Of a stretch of 64,000 nucleotides of DNA, positions 26,503-35,356 are shown one piece after another. The DNA comes from SAR324 cluster bacterium REDSEA-S27_B3 (GTDB lineage Bacteria; SAR324; NAC60-12). A program made the translations under genes and the position numbers. Position 1 is the first letter of the stretch. Each line of letters starts with the position of its first letter. The notes beneath the pieces were generated by a model. That model worked only from the letters and a program-made list of their open reading frames with translations, had not been told where the DNA came from and did not search any database. The stretch spans positions 1 through 64,000 of the forward strand of contig LUQO01000047.1 of assembly GCA_001627865.1 (NCBI GenBank), written 5' to 3'.

Positions 26503-27558
26503 TTACGTTTCCTCATTAAACTGTTGTTTCTGCTCAATTTCTTCTCCAATTAATTCAGCTGTACATTTAAGAAAATACCCCATGAACTGGACTAACATAC
26601 ATAAAGCAAAAACAATCAGGAAGCCGACCATCAAATATTTCGTATACATGCCGAATCCCTGTTGGTAAACCTCAAAACTGAGAAGCGGGCTATTCAGACT
26701 GCTGCCTTTACCCCACATCCCTGTCGTAAGGATGACCCAGCACAAAGGCACTCCCAACAGCAGGCAGCCTGCAGCATTTGAAATTGCCTGAGTTTTTGCC
26801 GTGAAGCGCGAATACAAAACATCCACCCTCACATGGCCCTCTGTAATCAAGGCGTAGGAGCTGGCAAAAAGGAAAAGCGCCGCGTACCACATGCGTACCA
26901 GGTCTCCCATGAAAGCCTGTTCGTATGAATATACAAAACGAGAAATTACAATCTGTAATTCAGCAACAACCACCAAAAGTGCCAGCCAGGTGAATCCCAA
27001 TCCTCTTACAAAATACGCAATTACGAAACTAAGAACTATTAGAGGATAATGTACGAAAGTACCCCTGAAAACAGAACGTCCCAGTTCAATAGCCATGAAA
27101 TCGCCAAACAGTGGTTTCAAAAAATCCTCCACACGCAGAAAAGAAATAACTATATCAAAACAACCAACAATAAATACTGCCCAAAAACATGCTCTAGTAA
27201 GGTAGGCTGCAAATCTAGCCATAATTAGGGCATCTTCATTTAGTTCTCTTTTGGAATTTTTTTGTACATATAGTATATTCAACAAAATAATAAGCACCAT
27301 TATAATGGTTTGTACCCATCCCAGTAACTGTGCATCTTCACTTAAAGGTGTCCTGAGTGGAGAAAAACCAAACCATTCCTGGTGGGAAAAAAAATTCCAA
27401 AGGCCAGGCCATTCTCTCCAGAATATCAAATAGTTGTTGACCAGAAAAAGCAGTGTCAGACTGATCATGAGCCATGAAAACAGTCTCAGCATAAAAGCTG
27501 TCCAGTAACGCCCATTGCTGGAGCTATTAAATGTCTTAATGTCTTCTGAATTGCTCAT
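26503..27558 (-). CDS. dctQ: TRAP transporter small permease (DctQ), enlarged
   Basis: 351 residues, about twice the common DctQ length. Several hydrophobic helices are visible: an N-terminal pair around 22-45 and 80-100, a middle set around 115-135 and 165-205, and the DctQ-like part from about 215 on (FASSYALITEGHVRVDVLYSRF, the family signature). It partners with DctM in the membrane. It is preceded by a strong hairpin after the binding-protein gene, which should lower its expression relative to the periplasmic subunit. Confidence 0.85.
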   Translation of the reverse strand: MSNSEDIKTFNSSSNGRYWTAFMLRLFSWLMISLTLLFLVNNYLIFWREWPGLWNFFSHQEWFGFSPLRTPLSEDAQLLGWVQTIIMVLIILLNILYVQKNSKRELNEDALIMARFAAYLTRACFWAVFIVGCFDIVISFLRVEDFLKPLFGDFMAIELGRSVFRGTFVHYPLIVLSFVIAYFVRGLGFTWLALLVVVAELQIVISRFVYSYEQAFMGDLVRMWYAALFLFASSYALITEGHVRVDVLYSRFTAKTQAISNAAGCLLLGVPLCWVILTTGMWGKGSSLNSPLLSFEVYQQGFGMYTKYLMVGFLIVFALCMLVQFMGYFLKCTAELIGEEIEQKQQFNEET

Positions 27559-27665
27559 TTCAAATTATGTATACTGACTAAGTATAGTCCTAAAAAAATA
27601 ATTCATTTCGAGCAGAATTATTGATTATCAGCGAGAAAATCAAAACGTGGGATAAAAAGGAGATA

Positions 27666-27695
27666 AAGACGGTGCCCTGTCTTTGACACCGTCTT
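27666..27695 (-). terminator. Intercistronic hairpin between dctP and dctQ (partial terminator/attenuator)
   Basis: Perfect 9-bp arms AAGACGGTG and CACCGTCTT with a 12-nt loop, followed on the minus strand by a T-rich stretch. It lies just after the binding-protein stop. This position is typical of structures that stabilise or attenuate transcripts so that the binding protein is made in excess of the permeases. Confidence 0.65.
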
Positions 27696-27716
27696 CAGGA
27701 TTGGATTGTGACTTAA

Positions 27717-28817
27717 TCACGAAACACCAAGCACGCGGTTACGCTGACGGAGATATTCCTGATCGGAAATATTCATCCAGCGTCCAACATCATGACGTGT
27801 TTTGGCAAAACTTTCATGTATACGATTTGCAAGATCACTGTGTGCTCGTGCTTCATCAAAAACTTCTTCAGCAGCTTCGCCGAAGGCATCATATACATCG
27901 TCGTTGAATACCTTCAATTGCACACCTTGCTCGCGAATCAGTTTATCCAGTGAAGAGCCGTTCTTTGCGTTATACTCAGACATCATCACATCATTCTCAG
28001 TATGTGCAGCGGCATTTATGATAAGTTGATCAGAACTGGAAAGACCTTCCCACCAGGACTTATTCATGCCGAGAGACAGCATGGATGCCGGTTCGTGCAT
28101 ACCAGGATAGTAATAGTACTTGGCAGCTTCATAGAATTTGTAAAAACTATCATTCCAGGGACCGACCCACTCAGTGGCATCAATTGCTCCGGAAATCAGG
28201 TTCTCGTATATCTGCCCTCCCGGAAGTGAAACCGGAGAAGCTCCTAATTTAGCCATCACGTCTCCTCCCAATCCGGGAATCCTCATTTTAAGACCTTTCA
28301 GGTCGTCAGGTGAATTGATTTCCTTGCGAAACCAACCGCCCATCTGGACACCGGTGTTTCCGGCGGGGAGGCATTTCAGGCCGAAACTTCCAGCTAGTTC
28401 ATCCCAGAGTTCCTGTCCACCACCAAAATTAATCCAGGCATTGATTTCACTGTAAACATGTCCAAAGGGGACAGCAGTGAAATAAGCCCATCCGGGATGT
28501 TTCCCTTTCCAGTAATAATCTGCGGCGTGATACATTTGCGCGTTGCCGGAGGCTACTTCATCAAAAGAATCAAAAGCTTTGACCCTTTCATTGGCAGCAT
28601 AATATGTAACATTCATCCGACCGTCAGTCATGTCTGAAAGCCTTTTGGCAAATCGCTGTGCGCCTGTACCTAATCCAGGGAAATCTCTTCCCCATGTAGC
28701 TACCATTACGATTTCAATACGACTTTGCGCAATCGCGGGAGCAGGAAATGTTGAGGCAGCAACCGCCGTCGCTCCTCCTGCAATTGCAGCGTCCTTGATA
28801 AATTTTCTTCGATTCAT
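27717..28817 (-). CDS. dctP: TRAP transporter periplasmic binding protein, TakP/FcbT1-like
   Basis: 366 residues from the ATG at 28817, where a Tat signal begins: NRRKFIKDAAIAGGATAVAA with an AIA|Q cleavage site. AAAAGG precedes it. GGWFRKEI, IDATEWVGPWN and YYYYPGMHEPA match TakP, the alpha-keto-acid binding protein of Rhodobacter, and related aromatic-acid binders, so the ligand is probably a monocarboxylate or keto acid. Tat export implies folding in the cytoplasm. The operon continues with dctQ, dctM and the SABATH methyltransferase. An upstream in-frame start would add a Cys-rich non-signal stretch and is rejected. Confidence 0.9.
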   Translation of the reverse strand: MNRRKFIKDAAIAGGATAVAASTFPAPAIAQSRIEIVMVATWGRDFPGLGTGAQRFAKRLSDMTDGRMNVTYYAANERVKAFDSFDEVASGNAQMYHAADYYWKGKHPGWAYFTAVPFGHVYSEINAWINFGGGQELWDELAGSFGLKCLPAGNTGVQMGGWFRKEINSPDDLKGLKMRIPGLGGDVMAKLGASPVSLPGGQIYENLISGAIDATEWVGPWNDSFYKFYEAAKYYYYPGMHEPASMLSLGMNKSWWEGLSSSDQLIINAAAHTENDVMMSEYNAKNGSSLDKLIREQGVQLKVFNDDVYDAFGEAAEEVFDEARAHSDLANRIHESFAKTRHDVGRWMNISDQEYLRQRNRVLGVS

Positions 28818-28923
28818 GCGGACCTTTTCACTTGAGTTAAAACAAACACAGCAACAAATCAAAATTGATCGCTGCTGTCATAATCTGTATTAATCCTGAA
28901 TGGAAAAATACATGAACACGGTG

Positions 28924-28952
28924 AATCTAAAGATAAAGGAAACTTTTGTCAA
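28924..28952 (-). promoter_or_regulatory. Candidate sigma-70 promoter of the TRAP-methyltransferase operon
   Basis: On the minus strand: consensus -35 TTGACA (28952-28947), 17-bp spacer, -10 TAGATT (28929-28924). It is about 105 bp upstream of the dctP start. No copy of the island palindrome lies within it. Confidence 0.6.
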
Positions 28953-29319
28953 GCTTTTTAAAAGTTAATTTGAAATGACTGGAATTTTGTTTAGTTCAGT
29001 TTATTGTAAGTTCAAATAATATTACATGTGAACTACTGCCGCCTGAAGAGTGGCAGCTTCGTTTACAGACTGTAAACCTGCAAATGCGATAATGCACAAC
29101 AAAGGCACAAAGGCTTGGGTTTCCTTAAGATTTGTGCCTCAGTGACTTAGTGCATGAGTCGTTAAAGGGTTGTACTGAATTCTTCGCCACAAGGCGAAGT
29201 ATTTCTCCCAATCCCCGAAAGGGACAATTATTGGTTTTACTTAATAATATCAGTATATTTTGTGAGTTAGTTACTCAATTGTTAACAATCTGTCAAAATT
29301 ATGTAATTACAAAACTCAG
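28953..29319. other. intergenic region with a short perfect hairpin
   Basis: It separates divergent transcripts. CTTCGCC (29182-29188) and GGCGAAG (29193-29199) form a perfect 7-bp stem with an ACAA loop, next to CCCCGAAAGGG-like sequence. Text such as AAAGGCACAAAGGCTTG resembles degenerate intergenic repeat material. No ORF is supported. Confidence 0.45.
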
Positions 29320-30315
29320 GTGCGTTCAATAATTTTCAGAAAAATTCTGCTCAGATTATTCCCCTTAATTGTTGGGCTTATGATTCCTGTGTCAGCATGG
29401 GGTGTTTCCGCATTCGGATGCTTAGGAGCTACTGTAGCAGAATATCTCATACCAGGACTTGGTTATGGTTTCCTGGGCCATTATGACAAATTGCTTGTTT
29501 TAGGAGGCAGCCGCTGGGTAGTGCTCAACAAGTACCTGCAATATTCAACTAACAAGGATTATGAAAAAAACTTCAGCAAAATTTACAGGAAAAGAGAATT
29601 AACAGATGATAAAAATCAGCATGATTTTTTCTATTCAAGAGAAACTTTTTATGCAAACGCCTACGTAAGCATGTATGGGAACCTTACCTTTGCCACCTTT
29701 TATGATCTTTATGAAACAGGCTGCGAAGATAATCCGGAGACATTTGGTTTGATGCTGGCACCATTTCAAATCTGGGAATATTACGACGAATGGACATTCT
29801 GGGTACCAACTGTCTGGGCTTCTTCAGTATCGTTAAAATCCGATTTAGTGACGTATCATGTTGATAAAGATTTATCCAAAAATGAAATGATAAACACCTC
29901 ATTTTTACAATATCAATTAGTTGGTGTTGGAGAGGAAATGCTGTTTCGCGGAGTGATACAGCAGTCATTATATAATCTATTTTCAATGGGTTTCAGTAAA
30001 AGCGCTTCCCGCTGGGGAAGCATAATTACCGCCAGCGCTGTGTTTGGGGCAGCACATTCAGGTGCCGGTTTTACCGCATCACCCGCTATTGCCTTTGCAG
30101 CCGGATTATATTTTGGCATCATTTATCATCCTGCTGATGGTGACTTCGATCTTACTGAACCAATCGCCATACATTCCTGGTGGGACGCAATACTTGCCCA
30201 CCGAAGACTTAAAGGAGCAGAGTTTGTTGAGCGTAAAGAGGGCGAGAATGCCCTGAATTACTCCCTCCGTGCCAACCGCACATATCCTTTGCTTGGCTTC
30301 AACTACCGTTTCTAA
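29320..30315 (+). CDS. CPBP-family (CAAX-protease-like) intramembrane protein
   Basis: 331 residues starting at GTG 29320, with a hydrophobic N-terminal segment ending near VSAWG. The CPBP motifs are present: E205-E206 and R210 in GEEMLFRGVIQ, H246 in FGAAHSG, and H285/D289 in HSWWDAI. These form the di-metal site of Rce1-type glutamyl proteases. The roughly 150 residues between the leader and the motif part are aromatic-rich and charged, unlike compact CPBP proteins. An ATG at codon 21 is an alternative start but would cut the leader. It stands alone; bacterial relatives have been linked to bacteriocin self-immunity and protein maturation. Target unknown. Confidence 0.8.
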   Translation: MRSIIFRKILLRLFPLIVGLMIPVSAWGVSAFGCLGATVAEYLIPGLGYGFLGHYDKLLVLGGSRWVVLNKYLQYSTNKDYEKNFSKIYRKRELTDDKNQHDFFYSRETFYANAYVSMYGNLTFATFYDLYETGCEDNPETFGLMLAPFQIWEYYDEWTFWVPTVWASSVSLKSDLVTYHVDKDLSKNEMINTSFLQYQLVGVGEEMLFRGVIQQSLYNLFSMGFSKSASRWGSIITASAVFGAAHSGAGFTASPAIAFAAGLYFGIIYHPADGDFDLTEPIAIHSWWDAILAHRRLKGAEFVERKEGENALNYSLRANRTYPLLGFNYRF

Positions 30316-31522
30316 CAAGAGTTCCTGAGTTGAAAAAGGCTGTATTTTTTCAAGCATTCTTTAAAGACGATACTCTCCGTAAAATAAATCCAAATAAGCA
30401 TTAAAGTTCCAGATAAAAATGTCGATAAGAAAGACATTGGGAATCCTTATCCTGGAACCAATGTATCCAAATCTAAGGATAAACAGGACTTTTGTCTTAA
30501 ATTTCTGGCAAAAGTTTTACTGTACTTTGAATGCTCTGAGGGCATAATTTGGCTTGTCCAAATTTTAAAATATCAATCTTCAGGGCAATGATTAATGATC
30601 TTTGAAAGAATTATTACAGTGCTTGTTGTGTAACGCAACATCTTCACTTTCTCAGCCAGATTGATATGGCAGGAGGAAGATGAAGTTGTAATGTTGTTAT
30701 TTCGCAGTTTATTTATCAGGAGCCATTCAGCTTAAACGCATTAAAATGCTTTTTTCAGTGTTCATAAAACAATTATGAATATTAATTCAGGATTTTGATC
30801 TGTATTAAATAGTAACTTCTGAATTCATTTTTTATGTTCTGCGATCTTAACTATGATCTGAAAGTCTGCTTACAGGCTTACAGTTGAACACATCGTTGCG
30901 CTTTACAAACTATCCTGACACTTTGATTTTTATACTCAATGTGACAGAAGAAGGCACAAGTACGCGGCAACATGCAAAATTTTTTGCTGGATGAATAATT
31001 ACGTATTAAAAGCAGAAATACATGTTTTAAGGTAAATAGTTTTAGATTTACGTTTTCTGAAGAGAGTTGTTTACTCTCTTGATAAAACGGGACATCTAAT
31101 TGCGTCAAATAGACTTAAAATCATTTGGCATATTTAAATTCAACTGCATAATTTCAGTTGAATATACGGTTTTAAAAAATCATGTTCCGGATTAGCAATA
31201 AAAGATTTTATATCTTTTTTTAATAAAAAGTTTTGTGAAGTAATTGCAGCGGATTGCCTCGCTTTTTTCCCTTTAAAAAGGAAGAGTGCAGCAATGTATC
31301 TGCAATAGCTGTTGTTTAAACTGCGGGAAACTTTGCGCATAAATGCGTAAGTAATATTCTGCAGGCTCTATAGCTGTTTCACAAAATTTTTCAAGGTTGG
31401 ACTGTTTTACAAATTGTAATATAAATATTATTTTTAATACATTTCATTAACGTAAGTTGTTAGTGATTTACTAATGTCGAGTAAAATCGACTGTCTCTTA
31501 ATTATTAGTAAAGGAGGATGCC
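30316..31522. other. 1.2-kb gene-free region upstream of the flagellin array
   Basis: AT-rich, with no ORF showing motifs or a ribosome site. Close to the first flagellin are two small perfect hairpins: TTAGT/ACTAA (31460-31474) and GTCGA/TCGAC (31476-31491). These probably lie in the flagellin leader. No convincing sigma-28 or sigma-54 promoter was found by eye. Confidence 0.5.
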
Positions 31523-33130
31523 ATGCGCGTCAACACAAATACTGCTTCAATGAGTTCCTTGAGGCATTTGAGCAATACTGTAGAGAAAACTACTAAGAAT
31601 CTGGAAAGACTATCCTCAGGTTACAGAATCAACTCAGCAGCTGATGGACCGGCTGAACTGATGATTTCTGAGCAAATGCGTACACAAATTTCAGGTCTGA
31701 ACCAGGCCGTGAAAAACTCAGAAACATCAATTTCAATGGTGCAAACTGCAGAAGGAGTATTAAGTGAAGTAAGTTCAATGTTGATTAGCATGCGACAGTT
31801 GGCACTTCATGCTGCAAACGAAGGTGCGGCAGAGGAAAAAATGCTGCAGGCAGATCAGATGGAAGTGGAAGAACTCCTTTCTACTATCGACAGAATTGCG
31901 GGATCAACTATGTTCGGCACGAAATCACTGTTTGACGGAAGCAATGAAGTAAGCGGTGTGGCAATTGGTGACGGATTAACATTTATAGAAGCTTCACCGC
32001 TAACTCGCCAGAGTTCATCAAAACAAGGTTACGAAGTTAACATAGAACAAGTGGCTACTCGACCGGAAGTATTAGCAACACGCAGAATATCTCTGGAAGA
32101 AATAGAAAATGGTGTTTCGTTTGTGATTAAAGAAAATAACAGGATTCTCAATATGGATACTAATGAAGAGAAAGATCTGAAGGAAAATCTGAGGCAGATA
32201 CTCTTTAACCATAAAAGAGCTCCGCAAACATTCACCAGAGAAGAAACTGAAGCACGGTTGGGCAATTTAGTTGCACTTGCACTGGAGAGGAAAGCTAACA
32301 AAAACGGCCTTGATGTAAATATATTCATCAATGACCTGGGAATGCTTACTGTAAAGCACGAACATTATGGCAGTAAGCCAAGTTTTGGAATTTCAACAAA
32401 TATTTCAGGATTATTTGGTGAGCAGTCCGGGACAGTTAAACTGTCAAGTGGAGGACAGGATGTTGGTGGACTGATTAATGGTGATCTTGCTTTTGGAGAA
32501 GGACAATATCTGCATGGTCCTAAAGGCTCTCCAACAGAAGGTTTAATTGTAAGATATGACAAAGAGCTTGGAAATAAACTTGTTGATATCAAGGATGAGC
32601 AAGGCAGATTATTAGGTCAGAGACTGGTTAAACAAACAAATCAGGATTTGGTTGGGAAAAATGTTGAAGGATACGTACATGTTACACAAAATTCACTTGT
32701 ATATCAGATTGGCGCAAATCACAGGCAAACGGTCGCTTTTTCATTTGGTGACCTGCGCAGTGAGCAGCTTTCCAGAGATATAGATAACGAAAGCGGATTC
32801 AGCAGCCTGTCCGATATTGATGTGACAAACAGTGATAGTGCTCAGGATTCAATTAAATTGATTGACCAGGCTATTATGGAAATTGGAGTGTTACGAGGAA
32901 ATCTTGGTTCATTTCAGAGAAATTCATTGGAATCAAATCTGAGAAACTTAAGAGTTTCCAGTGAAAATCTTATGCATGCTGAATCTGTCATCCGTGACTC
33001 TGATATGGCCGCGGAAATGAGTGACTTTACAAAAAATCAAATAATGGTGGCTTCCGGTACTGCAATGGCGGCGCAAGCCAACCAAATACCGAAATCCGTA
33101 CTTCAGTTGATTAGCAACGCGTCTAAATAA
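31523..33130 (+). CDS. Flagellin (paralogue 1)
   Basis: 535 residues, the longest of the five. The N-terminal D0/D1 helices carry LERLSSGYRINSAADGPAEL and ISEQMRTQISGLNQA. The C-terminus has SVIRDSDMAAEMSDFTKNQI and AQANQIPKSVLQLIS, the polymerising domain that packs into the filament core. The centre (about 140-420) holds a variable domain shared with the downstream copies (GYEVNIEQVATRPEV, FRHKE-like KHEHYGS). It has a strong AAAGGAGG site. Compared with copies 3-5, the centre has an extra stretch around residues 200-250 (DTNEEKDLKENL). It polymerises outside the cell after type III export. Confidence 0.95.
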   Translation: MRVNTNTASMSSLRHLSNTVEKTTKNLERLSSGYRINSAADGPAELMISEQMRTQISGLNQAVKNSETSISMVQTAEGVLSEVSSMLISMRQLALHAANEGAAEEKMLQADQMEVEELLSTIDRIAGSTMFGTKSLFDGSNEVSGVAIGDGLTFIEASPLTRQSSSKQGYEVNIEQVATRPEVLATRRISLEEIENGVSFVIKENNRILNMDTNEEKDLKENLRQILFNHKRAPQTFTREETEARLGNLVALALERKANKNGLDVNIFINDLGMLTVKHEHYGSKPSFGISTNISGLFGEQSGTVKLSSGGQDVGGLINGDLAFGEGQYLHGPKGSPTEGLIVRYDKELGNKLVDIKDEQGRLLGQRLVKQTNQDLVGKNVEGYVHVTQNSLVYQIGANHRQTVAFSFGDLRSEQLSRDIDNESGFSSLSDIDVTNSDSAQDSIKLIDQAIMEIGVLRGNLGSFQRNSLESNLRNLRVSSENLMHAESVIRDSDMAAEMSDFTKNQIMVASGTAMAAQANQIPKSVLQLISNASK

Positions 33131-33140
33131 TTAGTTACAG

Positions 33141-33214
33141 GTTCAAGGTTTAAGATTCAAGATTCAAGGTTCAAGGTTCTGTTGCCTAGCCCTTATCTTG
33201 TTTCTTGAACCTTG
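33141..33214. repeat. Heptanucleotide tandem repeat (RTTYAAG, about 5.5 copies) plus an 11-bp inverted repeat
   Basis: From 33141 the units read GTTCAAG, GTTTAAG, ATTCAAG, ATTCAAG, GTTCAAG, GTTC. CAAGGTTCAAG (33165-33175) pairs perfectly with CTTGAACCTTG (33204-33214), so the array end can fold into a hairpin just after the first flagellin and may act as its terminator. Repeats of this kind can change copy number by slippage. Confidence 0.7.
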
Positions 33215-33391
33215 CCGCAAATTAATTAGTCAAAAATGATTTTCAAATCTGCTGTTTTAATCACAGCAGAATCGTGAATTATTTTTTAGTTAAGGTTTAC
33301 TTAACTCAATGTTTCGTCCCTGAGAAGAGAGACGAAGTGTTAGCAGCACGTCGTTTCTCTCCTAAAGGTAATTTTAAATAGATGAGGGATT

Positions 33392-34858
33392 ATGTCTATC
33401 AATATTAGAACAAACATTAGTCCGACAATGAAATCATTAAGTGAACAGGGAACATTCAGGAACGCGATGTATCACCAGGACAAAGAAAAACAAGAAAAAC
33501 AAGAAAAACATAAAACCTCGGTACATCAGTCTGTTGCAAAAAATGTCACCCCAGTGCATTTGATAAAAAATGAAGAATTCAGGCTTATGTCAGCAGGTTT
33601 ACAATGTGAGCTCAATCACGTCGAGGAACAAATGTCCATTGCTCAAACAGTAGCAAGCGCCTTATTAAACGTTGAAAATTCATTGATACAGATCAAGGAA
33701 TTGCTCGTTATTGTTAGTAGTGAAACAGAACATAATACTGCTTTGAGAGAAGCTGATCAGCAAGAGCTGGAACAGTTGATAAAACGGATAAATAAAGTGG
33801 CAGATGAAACAAGTTATGGACACCAGCCATTGTTGGATGGCAGTCACGGCGTTCGAGGAGTTGCAAACGGAGAATTTCTGGAATTTATTGATATGAATCC
33901 GGATTCAAAAACATCACCTCTGGCAGGTTATGAAGTTTTTGTGAAACAAGCCGCAACGAGAGCTGAGCTTTGTGGCCAGACACCTCTTACACAAAAGATG
34001 GTTGATAATGGAGAATTACTGATTTTTGAAGAGAGTGGAATAGAAAACCGTTTTTCTGCCCAAAAAGGGGAAAGTGTCTGTAACACATTCAACCGACTGG
34101 CTAACTGGATCTATGAACGTGAGATTCCGCTGGAAATAGTTCCAAATGCAGATCAAATACTGCATATCAGACATCTTCAATATGGAAGTTCGTACAAATT
34201 CAGTGCGTCAAGTTTTACTCCGGGACTTATTTCTTTAGTGAGTCAAAGGATAACTCCGTCTTCACCAGGATTGGATGTTATGGGTACAATCAACGGAATA
34301 ACCTGTGTTGGACACGGACAATTTTTAAGTGTGCCTGTAGAACATGAACATCTTGGTGGGCTTACCATTATGTACACAGGGAATGAAACACCGCCGGAAT
34401 ATTATGCGGGTACTGTATCAGTGGCACAAAATGGTTTTCAATTTTTATCAGGGAATAATACGTCTCAAGTTCAACAGTTAAGTCTGAGAAACATGCATGC
34501 CTCATCCCTGGGGATGGAGATTGAAAATGTTTCCGGATTTAAGTCCTTGCAGGAAATTAATATTTTGAGTGGGCAAAAAATCAAAGACTCAATCTCTGTA
34601 CTTGAAAAAAGTATGAAAGAAATATCCGTAGTCAAAGATAAGGTTGAATCCATTTGTTATGAAACTTTTAAAAATAAAATAAAAGACTTACAGGAAGAAT
34701 ACGGAAGTATATTATTTACTAATCAAAATCCTGTAATTGGACAGAATGTACAGGTTTTGGCAGAACAGACAAAAAACAGAATATCAGAAGATTCAGGTCA
34801 ATCTTCTATGGCACAGGCACATCAAAATCATAAAACTGTGCTCTCATTACTGAAGTGA
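33392..34858 (+). CDS. Divergent flagellin-like protein (paralogue 2) with degenerate terminal domains
   Basis: 488 residues, an intact frame aligned along its whole length with the neighbouring flagellins: TSYGHQPLLDGSHGVRGVANG, GYEVFVKQAATRAE, PLTQKMVDNGELL, and C-terminal MAQAHQNHKTVLSLLK. The N-terminal helix has lost the LSSGLKINRAADGPA signature and instead carries a charged KEKQEKQEKHK run encoded by a 9-nt tandem repeat. The C-terminal DADMAEEM motif is gone. The flagellin filament interface is therefore doubtful. It may be a minor or specialised filament protein, a chaperone decoy, or a decaying copy. AGATGAGGGA just upstream supplies the ribosome site. Confidence 0.8.
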   Translation: MSINIRTNISPTMKSLSEQGTFRNAMYHQDKEKQEKQEKHKTSVHQSVAKNVTPVHLIKNEEFRLMSAGLQCELNHVEEQMSIAQTVASALLNVENSLIQIKELLVIVSSETEHNTALREADQQELEQLIKRINKVADETSYGHQPLLDGSHGVRGVANGEFLEFIDMNPDSKTSPLAGYEVFVKQAATRAELCGQTPLTQKMVDNGELLIFEESGIENRFSAQKGESVCNTFNRLANWIYEREIPLEIVPNADQILHIRHLQYGSSYKFSASSFTPGLISLVSQRITPSSPGLDVMGTINGITCVGHGQFLSVPVEHEHLGGLTIMYTGNETPPEYYAGTVSVAQNGFQFLSGNNTSQVQQLSLRNMHASSLGMEIENVSGFKSLQEINILSGQKIKDSISVLEKSMKEISVVKDKVESICYETFKNKIKDLQEEYGSILFTNQNPVIGQNVQVLAEQTKNRISEDSGQSSMAQAHQNHKTVLSLLK

Positions 34859-35356
34859 TACTTAAAAGTATTAATTAAATATATAAGTCTGATTATAAAA
34901 AATGAAAACAGCATGAATTGTTTGCTTAACCCTGAAATATTCTGACTGTAAATTATAATTGATGAAATTGTAAAAAGTTGTCATTCCAGAGAAAGCGGAA
35001 ATGACATGTGATGTAGAAACTTTGGTATTTTACGGTTTTGATATAATTATTACTCAGACAAATTAATTATTCTGATGATCCGACAGCAGATTATTGTGCT
35101 GTTGTTATCATCAGAAAGCAAGTTAATGTTCTAAATTATGTAATATAAATATATTTTTTATTACACTATTTAAGTTATTTACTGTTCGATTCCAGCACAT
35201 AGAAATCAGCTGGGAAAGGAACACATTTTTCCGTTGAAATATACATCTGCGGGAACAGTCGTTTTATAAACGACAGAACGACAAAGTTAAAGCCAGGATG
35301 GCAAAGACTTTTTCGTTTATTTGACGTTCATCATCAATCAAATTGAAAGGGGGCTC
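34859..35356 (+). promoter_or_regulatory. Intergenic region and structured leader of flagellin 3
   Basis: No ORF. It contains a minimal TGTCATTCC-type hairpin (34979-35006). Near the gene is a perfect hairpin, GTCGTTT (35258-35264) with AAACGAC (35268-35274). Beyond it GCCAGGATGGC (35292-35302) shows AGGAT between 3-bp arms, which resembles a CsrA-type GGA loop. The promoter was not recognised. Confidence 0.45.
34979..35006. repeat. Minimal copy of the TGTCATTCC inverted-repeat element
   Basis: TGTCATTCC (34979-34987) faces GGAAATGACA (about 34997-35006), with one extra base. The arms match the outer arms of the larger element at 16039-16124. It lies between flagellins 2 and 3 and may also act as a terminator. 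Confidence 0.55.

Noticed and set aside
30878-31340. Two short minus-strand ORFs in the gap before the flagellins
   Set aside because: No ribosome site, low-complexity translation and no motif; treated as chance ORFs in AT-rich DNA.
31100-31522. Sigma-54 or sigma-28 promoter for flagellin 1
   Set aside because: The TGGCA near 31127 lacks a proper GC at -12, and no TAAA...GCCGATAA-like pair was found.
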